NCBI GenBank assembly: GCA_019925105.1
Contig: JAHGAU010000009.1
Coordinates: 248,001-312,000 of the forward strand
Direction of reading: 5' to 3'
DNA from: Niebla homalea
Taxonomy: Eukaryota; Ascomycota; Lecanoromycetes; Lecanorales; Ramalinaceae
Length of the DNA: 64,000 nt
The stretch's first letter is position 1; each line of letters begins with the position of its first letter. The notes under the pieces are model-generated. The model did no database searches. It worked only from the letters and a program-made list of their open reading frames with translations, and had not been told where the DNA came from. Position numbers and translations under genes: made by a program. Shown in pieces: positions 33,855 through 44,097 of the stretch.

Positions 33855-35168
33855 ATGTATACCTTTGGCCAGGAATGGCGCCTATCTTGGCCCATTCCTG
33901 GGCTCCTACTGACTGCCTTTCTTGCCCTGCTCCTCCCATACGTACTGGCTGCCTGCCTGAAACGGATACCGAATACCGATCCCCATGATACGGATCCATC
34001 CCTGCTCAAGCATCATTCGACCTTTGGGACTTACACCACTAGCTACGCGACCTACCATTCTGTGCGGACCTTCTACCGGCCACACGCCCAAGCTGAAAAG
34101 CTTCCTCTCAAGCCAAAACCCGTGCCGCTCCTCGTCTTCATCCATGGCTTGGGAGGCTCACTGGCCCAGTTCGAGGCATTGCTGACTAGTTTGGTTGACA
34201 TCGCACCGTGCCTAGGCCTAGATCTTCCAGGATGTGGTCGTTCAGCTTTCACCACATCGGATTGGTGTGCCTACTCACAAGTCGCTCTCGCCGAACTCGT
34301 CCGTCACGTCATCGACAAGCACCTGAGGCCTGACCAGGGTTTCGTGCTGATCGGGCATAGCCTGGGCTGTTCGCTGGCGGCTCGGGTGGCGGCTTCGTAC
34401 ATTGGAGATCGAGATGCAGAAGCTTTGGGCTTGATCGGTATCTGTCCACTTGCAGAACCCATACATGGACGACTGGCTGTAATAATCAAGCTCTTACTGT
34501 CTATTCCCACGCCGATCTTCGACCTATGGAGGGCTTGGGATCGGAGAAAGGGGCCGCATAGTGAAGGCATTGCCAGATATGTGGGACAGAGCGCCGATCT
34601 CGAGGTCAAAAGGCTGCAAGAAAGATTCAACGCGCAAAGTCAGACGCCGGTCTTCCGTCGAATGGCATGGGGGTCGCTCTCTCATGGCATGAAACATACA
34701 GGTGCCATAGGACTCGAGACATGGACGAAGCTGAAGCTACCAATGTTCCTAATCGGGGGCGACGCAGATGCAATCACAAAAGCGGATCAAATCGCAAAGA
34801 TCGCCGAAGCGCTGGGACGAGAACCAGGACCCCCTGAACAGCCTCGTTCTGGACCACCGGCAGATATCCCCCAAGCCTCCGAGCCCATCACAGAAATCAC
34901 CATGCTCTCTACCCACCACCCCCAACCCTCCAACGTCTCTGCCCCGCGCAACGACCCCTACACCATCCGCTGCCCCCTCCTAAAAACCACCATCCTCCCG
35001 GCCCCAGCCTCCCACGGCCTCCTCTACGTCCCCACCACCTCCCGCACCCTTTGCGAGCTCGTGCACTCCTTCCTCCACTCCCACATCGACATCCGCCTCT
35101 CCCCGTCCTGGCAACACCAGCACCTCTCCACCTCCGCCAAACGGGACGTCGAGAACCTGGCGAATTGA
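33855..35168 (+). CDS. alpha/beta hydrolase (N-terminal part of a hydrolase-phosphatase fusion), 437 aa
   Basis: The first in-frame ATG is at 33855 (MYTFGQEW). Residues about 15-40 are hydrophobic (GLLLTAFLALLLPYVLAACL), an N-terminal membrane anchor or signal. The alpha/beta hydrolase fold follows: LLVFIHGLGGS (oxyanion region, about residue 97), the nucleophile elbow GHSLG near 174, and a late-strand segment PMFLIGGDADAI near 300 that would carry the acid. A candidate catalytic His is the one in PASHG near 387. The frame then stops at 35168, but clearly homologous coding sequence for a dual-specificity phosphatase resumes one base out of frame (see next entry). The natural protein in relatives is therefore probably a hydrolase-phosphatase fusion and this frame is truncated. 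Substrate unknown. Confidence 0.75.
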   Translation: MYTFGQEWRLSWPIPGLLLTAFLALLLPYVLAACLKRIPNTDPHDTDPSLLKHHSTFGTYTTSYATYHSVRTFYRPHAQAEKLPLKPKPVPLLVFIHGLGGSLAQFEALLTSLVDIAPCLGLDLPGCGRSAFTTSDWCAYSQVALAELVRHVIDKHLRPDQGFVLIGHSLGCSLAARVAASYIGDRDAEALGLIGICPLAEPIHGRLAVIIKLLLSIPTPIFDLWRAWDRRKGPHSEGIARYVGQSADLEVKRLQERFNAQSQTPVFRRMAWGSLSHGMKHTGAIGLETWTKLKLPMFLIGGDADAITKADQIAKIAEALGREPGPPEQPRSGPPADIPQASEPITEITMLSTHHPQPSNVSAPRNDPYTIRCPLLKTTILPAPASHGLLYVPTTSRTLCELVHSFLHSHIDIRLSPSWQHQHLSTSAKRDVENLAN

Positions 35169-35733
35169 GCAGTCCACCTCCGTCCCGATCGCGGGGATCT
35201 TCCGGGCGATGAAGAACCCTCCGCGAGGCCGACCCCGCCCACTCCCCCACCACCTTCACCGCCCTCCACGGCAGCAGCAGCGACAAGGAAACGGAGAAGA
35301 AGAGGCAAGGAGCAAGAAGGCGACGACACCATCATCAGGGCCGTCCTCGACATCTCCTCCGAAACCCCCCTCCTCTTTACCAGCTCCGCGGGCTCGAACC
35401 CGGGGCCGGGATCGCCTACCACAAATTCCCCACCACCACCGCTTCCAAGATCCCGCCCTCGAGGCGCGAAGTCGCCGGGTTCGCCGACTTGGTGGATCAG
35501 CTGAGGCCTGCCAGGTATGATGGGGAAGGAGCAGGAAGAGGAGTGGGCCACTAGCCCTGCACTGCCATCACGGGTACAATCGGACTGGGGGGGTTCCTGA
35601 TCCTGGCGTATCCGATCGAGCGGGAAGAATTGTTGGTGGGGGTCAAGGAGGGCGGTGGTGGAGCTGTTCGCGGAGAGGAGGCCGCCCGGGGATCCGGCAC
35701 CAGGGTTTTTTGGATGAGCTGTGGGTGAGGTAG
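35156..35733 (+). pseudogene. shattered dual-specificity phosphatase domain downstream of the hydrolase
   Basis: Directly after the hydrolase frame, phosphatase-like peptides occur in order but in changing frames: STSVPIAGIFRAMK, LREADPAHSPTTFTALHG, DDTIIRAVLDISSE, GIAYHKFPTTTASKIPP with REVAGFADLVDQLR, the active-site signature HCHHGYNRTG (HCxxGxxR), FLILAYPIER, and a last FLDELWVR-stop ending at 35733. At least seven frame changes are needed between 35156 and 35733, some at homopolymers (G7 at about 35587-35593, T6 at 35706-35711). The order and spacing are those of one intact domain, so this is either a recently decayed C-terminal half or a badly sequenced stretch. Confidence 0.8.
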
Positions 35734-36467
35734 GGGGGTAGCTCTATGGAGGGGGTGGAGAGTTGGGGGGAAGGAGAGAGAATAGGCGTGTATATAGTCG
35801 ACAATTGGTGCAGACTCGTATGGGGAGAGGTAGGAGGTGGGAAATGGAGGAAAGTCAGGGAAGGCGGGAGCTCAGGACATACGATTGACTAGTCACATAC
35901 CCTGCGCGGGCGCAACAGGATCAAGGGCATTCATGGAAGACAGATTTGAAAGTTGAAAGCAAGGCAAACGGACACGAGAAGCGGCAGCGCATGGAGAGAT
36001 ACCCCTTATTCGCGTAACAATTGGAAGCCGCACACTGTTCTAGCTATTGTCAATTTCGTAAACTCTTGCTCTTCTTGAAATGTTGCATCATGCGGCATAT
36101 CCAGGCTCTGGTCGTATCTCTATCTCGCGGTCTTCGGGGGTATCGCTGGAGTTATCATATCCCGTCAATCCTGTTGCACGACAACTCTCCTCCTCTCCCA
36201 ATGTGAGACATCATATCATCCACGCTGATATGCTCATGATGCAGAACCCTGCTCTACTACCACCATCCCAATTTACTTCCCCCTGTCCATATCAGCTATG
36301 ATAAATAGTGCCAGCGCCGTCATGACGAAGTATAGCGAATGGATAGAAGCTCCTCAGGCCGCACCACCCTTCTCTAATGCCATCAAAGATCTCCAAGCGT
36401 CTTGCTCATGAATAAAAGCTCTCCTGGGGGACTCAGCTCCATTAGCTTTCTCGCCATCCGTCCTCCC
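35734..36467. other. 3' intergenic region
   Basis: Between the convergent hydrolase/phosphatase (+) and the 36.5 kb gene (-). No gene seen. Confidence 0.5.
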
Positions 36468-38042
36468 TCACCCGTCCGGACTCTTTGCGGATAAGGCCGT
36501 GGCAGCCGTTGAGCCGGTCAATGCCATGTCCACCTGCACAGCAATGATGGCGAGGTCATCAGCCGTAAACTCTTCGTCGTCAAGGTCGAAGGACGCTGAT
36601 GCCCCCGCTGCTGGTCGTGGTGGGATTTTTGGTCGTGGAGGTGGTGGTGGAAGGTGTGACGGAAATTGGGAAGACTGGTGACATTGCGGTTTCGATGGCG
36701 GTGGTGGCGATACCGAGGGTGGTGAGTGCGATGGAGAGTTGGGTATAGTGGTCTGGGAGCTGAAGAAATCTTGTGTGGAGATGTTGGCGAGGTAGTCGTC
36801 CTCCGTAATAATGCTGTCGTTGAAAGGGGTTGTTGAGGGTGGGTGGTGCTGGTGCTCTTCGTAGGTTTTGTCCTCTCCTTGGTGATTGACTGGCTTTGAA
36901 AGGGAAGGAGGAGGGTTGGTTTCCTGACAAGGCGGTCGATGTAGTATCGGTGGGGTAGAAGGGTGTTGGAAAGGGCTTTTGATTTTGGTGGTGGGAGCGG
37001 CCTGAGTGAACGCTCCGGAGAAGTCAAGATCTTGGGTTGAGATTGAGGCGAGCAAGTCATATGGATCTTTGAGTGGAGATGGTGGTGGTGGCTGTTGAAA
37101 AGGCAATGGCTTAGCTCGCGGCTTTGCTTGCTCCACAAATGTGGTACCTTGCTTTCCAAGGGGAGGGGAGAGCTCGCGCTCAACTTGGGTGTTGCTTGGG
37201 AAAAAGTCGTCAAAGGACGTTAGAGCCACCAGCGGAGGAGGTGGAGGTAAAGGGGGAGGAGGCATGGCTTTCAAAGCCTTGCCGGCCTCGAACTTGTGTG
37301 TCTTCATAGAGTCGGTACAGTGCTCTCTTAAAGGTGCTTTCGTTAGTGATAAAGCCATTGCCTGTTCTTTTGGGTCTACGTTCTGTACATTCCTCAAGCC
37401 AACTTCTTGTCCCTGTACCGTTTCGTCGTGCCTGGTGAAAGACCGCTTCTCCTTTGAATCTTCTTCGAGTCGCCGTCTCTTCACATAATTGGTACATCGT
37501 TCTTTCAACGGGGATCTTGACGGTGTTGCACCAGTAGGCTCTACCTTATCGCTTGACTTCTTGTTTTGGATGCTTGATCTGTTGTTCTTCTCGTCGTCTG
37601 ACTTATCTTGATCCTTGAACCAATTGAAAGATTCGCTCTCGTTCTCATCATTGTCAAGTTGACTCGCTGGCTCGCTGTCCTTCTGGTGTCTCAGTCCATC
37701 GTGTTCCCCCTTTACCCCACCCTTCCCCATCCCCGGTAAAAACCTTGCCAAATCCAACTGACTGGGCCCCACTTTGAACCCTCGCGTGGGTGGAAGAACA
37801 TCCTTCCCCACTTTCATCAGCCGCTCCCTTTCGGCCTCCTTCCTCTCCTCCCTCTTCTTGAGATTGGCCTTCCGTCTGGCCTCTCGTTCTTTGATGCGAT
37901 CGGCCCGCTCCTGCAACACAGCACGCCGCTCCGCCATGGCGATCTCGGATGCTGAGAGTTTGGGTTTGGCAGAGGATTTGCGGTAGGCTCGTTTGGCTTG
38001 CCGCAAGGTCTGCGGACGAGTGCCGGGGGCGAGACCGGCCAT
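36468..38042 (-). CDS. uncharacterised protein with basic coiled N-terminus, 524 aa
   Basis: Single exon; the first ATG in frame is at 38042 (MAGLAPGTRPQTLRQAKRAY). Residues about 30-85 are a dense Arg/Lys/Glu helix (RADRIKEREARRKANLKKRE) likely to form a charged coiled coil. It is followed by a short motif GFKVGPSQLDLARFLPGMGK near 90-110 that looks conserved. The rest is low-complexity, rich in Ser, Pro, Lys and Asp with poly-Pro runs (PPPPLPPPPPL near 270), and the C-terminus is acidic (DLDDEEFTADDLAI). No membrane or enzyme motif. I do not recognise a named family; a nuclear or RNA-related role would be a guess. Confidence 0.7.
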   Translation of the reverse strand: MAGLAPGTRPQTLRQAKRAYRKSSAKPKLSASEIAMAERRAVLQERADRIKEREARRKANLKKREERKEAERERLMKVGKDVLPPTRGFKVGPSQLDLARFLPGMGKGGVKGEHDGLRHQKDSEPASQLDNDENESESFNWFKDQDKSDDEKNNRSSIQNKKSSDKVEPTGATPSRSPLKERCTNYVKRRRLEEDSKEKRSFTRHDETVQGQEVGLRNVQNVDPKEQAMALSLTKAPLREHCTDSMKTHKFEAGKALKAMPPPPLPPPPPLVALTSFDDFFPSNTQVERELSPPLGKQGTTFVEQAKPRAKPLPFQQPPPPSPLKDPYDLLASISTQDLDFSGAFTQAAPTTKIKSPFQHPSTPPILHRPPCQETNPPPSLSKPVNHQGEDKTYEEHQHHPPSTTPFNDSIITEDDYLANISTQDFFSSQTTIPNSPSHSPPSVSPPPPSKPQCHQSSQFPSHLPPPPPRPKIPPRPAAGASASFDLDDEEFTADDLAIIAVQVDMALTGSTAATALSAKSPDG

Positions 38043-38381
38043 GACTGTCAAAATGCCTGAGCGTTAAAACTGGCATCAAATGACTGGGTAGCAAGTCAGA
38101 AGCTGCAGGCCTGCAGCTGCGGGTATAAACAGACATTAATTTTGTGGCATTGAAGTCGGATGCTGAATGCTGACTGTTCTGGGACTAGTGCATATACGTA
38201 GTCACATGACCGAGTCTCTCCTATCTTTCGACAAGTAGGCTTTCATTGGATAGGTGAAGTATGTGTGATTGCCTGGAAGAACTCAGGGGAGGGATTTATG
38301 TATGATGTTGCAGTAAATACAAGCAATGCATGCTGCACGCTGTGAAAGGGTATAGATGTACATGATCAAAGCACGGCTTCA

Positions 38382-39533
38382 CTATGCGTCTCCCACCCTT
38401 CTATTGATCCTCAACTCCCAATCCTGATTCGCCACCTTTTCCTGGTCCCAACCCCATGTCCTCTTCAAATGCATCTTCTCCAACTTTGCCGCTGAACGCT
38501 TCTCCTTTCTGTTGACCGTGTCCCCACCTTCCTCCCTCCTGACCTTATTGTCACTAGTCCCACACTTCAAGTCGAACATCGCATGCACATCCGTGGCCGC
38601 TCCTGTGATCCCAAAGCTTGGCTTCCCAGGTGTCGCAGGTCCATCATTCAGTATGTACCACCACGTACTCACCTTCCCGAACAAATGCTGGCACCCAACT
38701 TTCTGCCAGTAGATGCCCGCGTTAGATGCGCTCGGTACTGAAGGCCCCCTCGTCTCCCCTGAATTTGGGAAGCCAGTCTCCGTCACCCAGACAGGCACAC
38801 CGCCCTGCTTCGTCGCCGTGTCCGTCACAGCCGCCAACCCATCTGTGAAGGCGCCAACGTCATCTGCGCTGGCATTCTGCCAATAGGGGTAGCCATCCAA
38901 CCCGATGAAGTCGACAGACGAGATGAGCGCACCCGCGGCCGAGGGGTCTTGCCATATCTGCCAGGTATCCACATGTCCCACTGGGATACTTTTGTCAAGC
39001 CCCTTGCCATCAGCGGCGAGAGCTTCGCGGACGAGCCCGATGTACTTTTTGAGATTATCGACACTATCGCCCACGCCGTTGTCCATCGGGGTACCTTTTA
39101 CACTCGTGCGGTAGAGGTCTTCGCTGCCCACGGAAATCCCCACGACGAGGTCTTTGAATTTGTCACCATACATCTGCAAAGCGGTCTTCAGAGCAGAGAG
39201 CTCGTTGTTGAAGGCGTCGTCGCCGGCTGAGCAGTACATGCCTAGCAGGAGGGACGTTTTGGTGTCGATAGCGGGTTGGAAGACGTCTAGCAGAGGGGAT
39301 GGGTCCGAGGCGGATGCGTTGGGAGCGATCATGGTGTATAACCGGGCGGAGTTGAAACCACCTTCGGCCCCAGCAAGATTGTAGGCTGTAGTGAAGCGGG
39401 TCTTGAAGTCAGTGGCCGTGGTGGAGCCATAATTGAAGCCGCGGATGGGGCCAGCGACTGGAGACTTGATCCAGGCGGAGGAGAGGAGGGGGAGGGTGAA
39501 AGCGAAAAGGAGGGAAGCGATCAAAGAATGCAT
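38382..39533 (-). CDS. secreted GH17-type beta-1,3-glucanase-like protein, 383 aa
   Basis: Single exon with a clear signal peptide (MHSLIASLLFAFTLPLLSSA). The mature protein has the GH17 (beta-8/alpha-8 barrel) pattern of fungal wall glucanases and glucanosyltransferases: IRGFNYGS at the start of the barrel, a candidate acid/base Glu in VGISVGSEDLYR (near residue 138), FIGLDGYPYWQ, the nucleophile region WVTETGFPNSG (Glu near 251), and STWWYILNDG. The C-terminal 60 residues are basic and not part of the barrel; no GPI signal is visible. It likely acts on beta-1,3-glucan in the wall during growth. Start chosen as the ATG that gives the signal peptide. Confidence 0.87.
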   Translation of the reverse strand: MHSLIASLLFAFTLPLLSSAWIKSPVAGPIRGFNYGSTTATDFKTRFTTAYNLAGAEGGFNSARLYTMIAPNASASDPSPLLDVFQPAIDTKTSLLLGMYCSAGDDAFNNELSALKTALQMYGDKFKDLVVGISVGSEDLYRTSVKGTPMDNGVGDSVDNLKKYIGLVREALAADGKGLDKSIPVGHVDTWQIWQDPSAAGALISSVDFIGLDGYPYWQNASADDVGAFTDGLAAVTDTATKQGGVPVWVTETGFPNSGETRGPSVPSASNAGIYWQKVGCQHLFGKVSTWWYILNDGPATPGKPSFGITGAATDVHAMFDLKCGTSDNKVRREEGGDTVNRKEKRSAAKLEKMHLKRTWGWDQEKVANQDWELRINRRVGDA

Positions 39534-40227
39534 AGCTGGTAATAACGAGTGAAATCACAGAGGAATACTCCGTAGATGACCAGCAGCTACGTCTTGTTTG
39601 AATAATGTAAGGAAAGAATGTACAGGTCTGCGCAAAGCGGAATGCAAGGACAAAAGAGAATTCTCAGCACGATTGTTTTTGTACAATTGAGAACCACAGG
39701 CTGTGCAGATTAATGCGTTCAGTTACAACGTTGGTGAGACATGACACAACATGGTACTATTGTTGGGTCGGCGGCGCAGGAGGTCAACGACGTTTCAGAA
39801 TGGCTTCATGCGACCCGGGCTTTTGGGGGTTACAATTACTATACCGTTACATTTGTCTTACGAATCTGCGAAAGCCTGACGCTGACTGTACTAGAAGGGT
39901 GATCCCAACAGTCGGAATAAGACTTGTGATGATTCAACGGACGAGTCGCTGGAAGCCGGGTGGATAGGCTGAATGAAGTCGTACAGAATGGACGAGGAAA
40001 ATATACAGATCACGTGACTCTGTCGGAGATAGCCCTCGGCCGAGCGTATCAAGACGATATCAGATCGAGAGTAGTTAATGCGAACCATCATCCCAACCAG
40101 CTCCAAGCTGCGTTTGAATAGCAAGGTTTATAAGAGGGATATGCGAGCCGCGACTCGTCTCTCCAAATTGGTAGCCCAAGTCTGCCAATCCCCACCCAGT
40201 AGAAGGCCATCGTCAACCTCAACCGGA
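39534..40227. other. divergent promoter region
   Basis: Between the GH17 start (-) and the aldo-keto reductase start (+). No gene seen. Confidence 0.5.
40127..40134 (+). promoter_or_regulatory. TATA box of the aldo-keto reductase gene
   Basis: TTTATAAG, 100 bases upstream of the ATG at 40228. Its position argues against the in-frame upstream ATG at 40078 as the start. Confidence 0.5.
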
Positions 40228-41259
40228 ATGGCTGCCTCAAGTATAAACATCAACACCTCCTATAAGATGCTCTCGGGCTACTCGATCCCTGCTCTCGGTA
40301 TGTGCAAGTCGGCAGTAACTCAATCTACCTGTTCGGTCAAGCAACCGCTACGAGCTCCCCCACGACTCCACTTCGTTTCCTATACACCATCTCCCTTTCT
40401 CAGCCTCTTCCGAAACCACTAACCACTTTCCTTCTTCCCTGCAGGCTTCGGCGTCTACCAAACCCCCGCCTCCATCGCGGAAGCCTGTGTCCAACACGCC
40501 CTCCGCACGGGCTACCGCCACGTCGACTCCGCCCGGGTCTACCGCAACGAACAACCCTGCGCGGACGCCATCCGCGCCGTCTCCTCTTCCATCCCCCGCA
40601 GCGCCATCTTCTTCACCTCCAAAGTCCCCCCCAAAGCCATGGGGTACGAAGCCACCAAATCCTCCATCGAGAGCTCCTTCGCGCAGACCGGCTTGGATTA
40701 CATCGACCTCTATCTCATCCACGCACCCTTTGGGGGCAAGGAAGCCAGGAACGGGAGCTGGCGAGCGCTGGTGGAGGCGCAGGAGGCAGGGCGGATCAGG
40801 AGTCTGGGGGTGAGCAATTACGGGGTGCATCATCTGGACGAGCTCGAATCCTTCATCAAGGAACTCGAGACCGAGAGGGGAGGAGGCAAGGGTAAAGGCG
40901 GAGTCATCAGCGTCGGGCAATGGGAGTTGCACCCCTGGCTCACCCGCCCCGATATCGTCAATTGGTCTGAAGAGAGAGGAATCGTGGTAGAGGCGTACTG
41001 CCCCCTCGTCCGGAACCAAAGGGCGGGGGATGAGAAGCTGAATGCATTGGCGAAGAAGCATGGCAAGACGACGGCGCAGGTGCTGATAAGGTGGAGTTTG
41101 CAGATGGGCTGGGTGCCGCTGCCAAAGAGCGAGAATGAGGGTAGGATCACGGAGAATGCGGGAGTGTATGATTTCGAGTTGTCCGGAGAGGAGATGGAGG
41201 ATTTGAAGACGGATCGGTATGAGCCTTGCGCGTGGGATCCGACTACGAGTCATGAGTAG
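40228..41259 (+). CDS. aldo-keto reductase, 294 aa
   Basis: Two exons, 40228-40297 and 40445-41259, joined across a 147-nt intron (GTATGT..CTGCAG) inside the codon for the Gly of PALGFGVYQT. The NADPH-dependent (beta/alpha)8 reductase tetrad is visible: Asp and Tyr in HVDSARVYRNE (near residues 50-55), Lys in TSKVPP, and His in YLIHAPFG. The cofactor-binding end LPKSENEGRI is near 265. It reduces aldehydes or ketones; the substrate cannot be told from sequence. ATGs at 40078 and 40141 lie in the same frame, but the first is upstream of a TATA box and the second would add a basic extension; I prefer 40228, where the standard family N-terminus begins. Convergent with the permease gene. Confidence 0.9.
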
Positions 41260-41658
41260 GCCCCGGAGTTTTGTCTCCATTTAAGATGTAGCAGATTCAT
41301 TGGCTATGGTGGCCGTACGGATGACGGCCCATCTGGGCTCACCACCGTCTGTACGCAGCTCTCGTGGACTCTAGCACAAGAAGATGATACTTCTTTGCTG
41401 ACTATGTTCGCGGTTTTGTGAAGTGTCTTGAGAAGCTTTGAAAGTCTTCAGACAAGCAAAAAGAAACATGACGCTGGTCCAGGCCCATGAAGGCGTATAT
41501 TAAAATAGATTTCGTAGGTTTTGAGAGGCTTAGCCCGTCTCACGACTCAATGGTTTAAAGCGCTATATCTCCAATGTCACGAAAGCCACCTAATAAATCC
41601 AATGAGGCGGCCCCTATTGGAGACGTATGAGGAATATAGCGCCATTGCTACGAGTCGT

Positions 41659-43301
41659 TCACCGTCCGAATCTTCTCAACTCGAGCCAACGGAGTGGCGG
41701 ATAGACCAGAGCAGCCCATGAGAAGGCAACGTAGTTCCCCATCTGTCGTACCGTCAGCATACGTTTGACCTCCTTACCGTGTTAACCAAGAAAGGTGGCC
41801 TTACGTCAGCTCCATATTCCCCAACCTGCGCTGCGATAGGTCCAATGTACCACACCTGTGCCATGCACAAAATCGCCCCAGCCCAACCGATAAGGAAGGT
41901 GACGAACGCTGCGATACCTATCGGCAACTTGCCCTGATCATTCCATATTGTCCAGTCGTAACCAAGCTTCCTTCGAAAGATGAGTTGTTCTTCTAACATT
42001 ACGGCAATCCAAATGGCCACCCAATATCCCATCAGAGCTAAGAAGTTCGTGAAGATCTCAGCCAGATCATTGCGGCCGGCCAAAGCGCAGACGGCGTAGA
42101 TGATGACACCAGCAGCAGTCCACACAAAGCGCGGGATATTTTGAGCGAAACGTGCGAGAAGCTGAAAGTCGATACCGAGAGAGTAGGAAGGGCCGCTCGT
42201 GTTTGCGACTAGGGAGAGCCAGATCAGGATGGCGATGAATTTGCCAAAGTTGCCGAGAGGAGAGAGGCCCTCGACAATCAGAGCGCCCTGACTTGTGTTG
42301 TATGCTTTCTCGTATGCTGGGTTAGTATTGATTCCTGAGGCTAGACCGGCTCCTACAACGAAGGCCAATGTGAAGGAGCTAACCAGTCCGAAAAGAGAGG
42401 CCAGGGACAGTTTAAGGCAAGATGTCGAAGGCGAGTAGTAGACAAAGAAGTCGGCGGCGATGCCCGAATAAGTGATTGCTGCTGCAAGACATAGCGAGAA
42501 GAAGGAAAGTCGGTTACCTATGACTGTGCGTGAATCACCTTGAGATGGCGTCGAGAGATCGAAATGCTTGGACGCTACCCCGTACAATATACTGACAGCA
42601 ATGACCGAGGAGATCCAGGCGTAGCGTTCAAACGTGTGGACGAGGCTGATGCCGAAGGTTGCGATGGCCCAGCAGACGACAGCGACAATGATGATGCCGA
42701 CAACGATACTCAAGTTGCCATTCGTAGAGACGGCGGACAGCATCTGACCGGCCACAACAAGATCAATCATAGAGTAGCCAATCAGCACGACAATGTTAAG
42801 GACTACAATAATCTTGCTTGGCCACCACCCAAAGGTGAAGCGCGCGAATATCATGGTTCGATTACCGGATTTAGCGCCTAGGTATGAGATATAGGCGACT
42901 GGAAGGCTCCCAATAATAGCTCCAAAGACAGCACAGAGAGCAGCATCTTTGAAGCTGAGGTAGTAGACAGCTGGCCCGAGCATGCCGAGCGTGATATTGT
43001 TGGCTGCTAGGTTGATGGACACCCAAAGCATGGAAGCTTGAGCGTAGGAGAGCCATGTCACCGGATGAGTCTCCTGTGGCGTTACTCGCTGAAGACCACG
43101 GGTCTCGAGGTTATACTTGACTAGATATCGTTCGAACCGCTTGGTGTAGTAGGCGAGATTTCTAACGCCTGACGGTCTCCGGTCGTGTCGAGGTTCCACG
43201 TCTGGAGGAAGGACGATAACATGTTCGGGGTTCTTCTGACTTCCTTCGATTCCTTTTGGCCCTCTTTCCGGGTCTTCGGACGCGAGGGGCGAAGAATGCA
43301 T
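41659..43301 (-). CDS. FCY2: NCS1-family purine-cytosine permease, 526 aa
   Basis: Two exons: 43301-41805 and 41742-41659, with a 62-nt intron (GTAAGG..CGACAG, GCTGAC branch site). The second exon adds 27 residues that include the family-typical end YPPLRWLELRRFGR; without splicing the frame ends in an unrelated tail. The protein has a cytosolic N-terminus with an ERYLVKYNLETRG-like motif, then about 12 membrane segments (for example SMLWVSINLAANNITLGMLG, the NCS1 substrate-site helix 1) and GPSYSLGIDFQLL. The fungal purine-cytosine subgroup imports adenine, guanine, hypoxanthine and cytosine with protons at the plasma membrane. Substrate specificity is inferred from family only. Confidence 0.9.
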
Positions 43302-44097
43302 TGTGGTCTATATATTGTCAGTGGTTGAGCTCTTTCGAGGATCCTGTAGATAGCATGATTTCTTTCGCTGGAATTATCCAGATCAAGTTCAACCGTGTAA
43401 TCTCAGAACAAAAGGTCATTCCATACACCCTCGACGCAGCATGACCGACTGCCGCATTGCGTCAAGACGCACTGCAGCTGCGGCAATATCCATGCAGCAA
43501 GAGGGTGTATGGAGGAGGACCAATCGAACACCGGTTTCATGCACCACAAACCACACGTTACCTTGATCACTGATGGATTTAATTCCGTTGCTACTCGACA
43601 TCTTGATCGGACGTACTCGGGAGGAGGACCTGTGCGTATGCGGGCTAAAGCTGCTCAACTCCGATGTGGATGAATGGAAGTCAGTGAAAATCCGATCGAG
43701 TCCCGTTGGTTATCTTGTAGATTATCTTGTAGGGCATGTTCGAGTCACAAGAGAAAGAGATGGAGATGCTGCGATCGAAAGTACCTACCTTTTTCGTCAG
43801 AAATGTCAAACTTGAGACGTTGAGCTTAGCAGATTCTAATAGATATCTAGCCAGATGATTGAAATATATACATTGACTTGCAGCATGACTCAGAGGGCGC
43901 TACGTTATTCTTTGCATGCGATCTCCGAGGAAATGTTCTTGGTTGAGGGAATTAATTCTTCGATTTTCCGGGCCAATGACGCATCTTCAGATCATCAGGA
44001 CCACCAAACATCAGAATATCGCTAGATCATCCGCCTTTGAGGTCCTCCATTGAGTGCCCATTCAGCATTGATCTCCCTCGTGACCTTCATCCCTTCA
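43302..44097. other. divergent promoter region
   Basis: Between the permease start (-) and the NDUFAF3-like gene (+). It contains a 12-bp direct repeat (ATTATCTTGTAG-like) near 43711-43734. No gene seen. Confidence 0.4.

Noticed and set aside
40078..40227. 50-residue N-terminal extension of the aldo-keto reductase as a mitochondrial presequence
   Set aside because: A TATA box at 40127-40134 lies inside it, and the family N-terminus fits the ATG at 40228.
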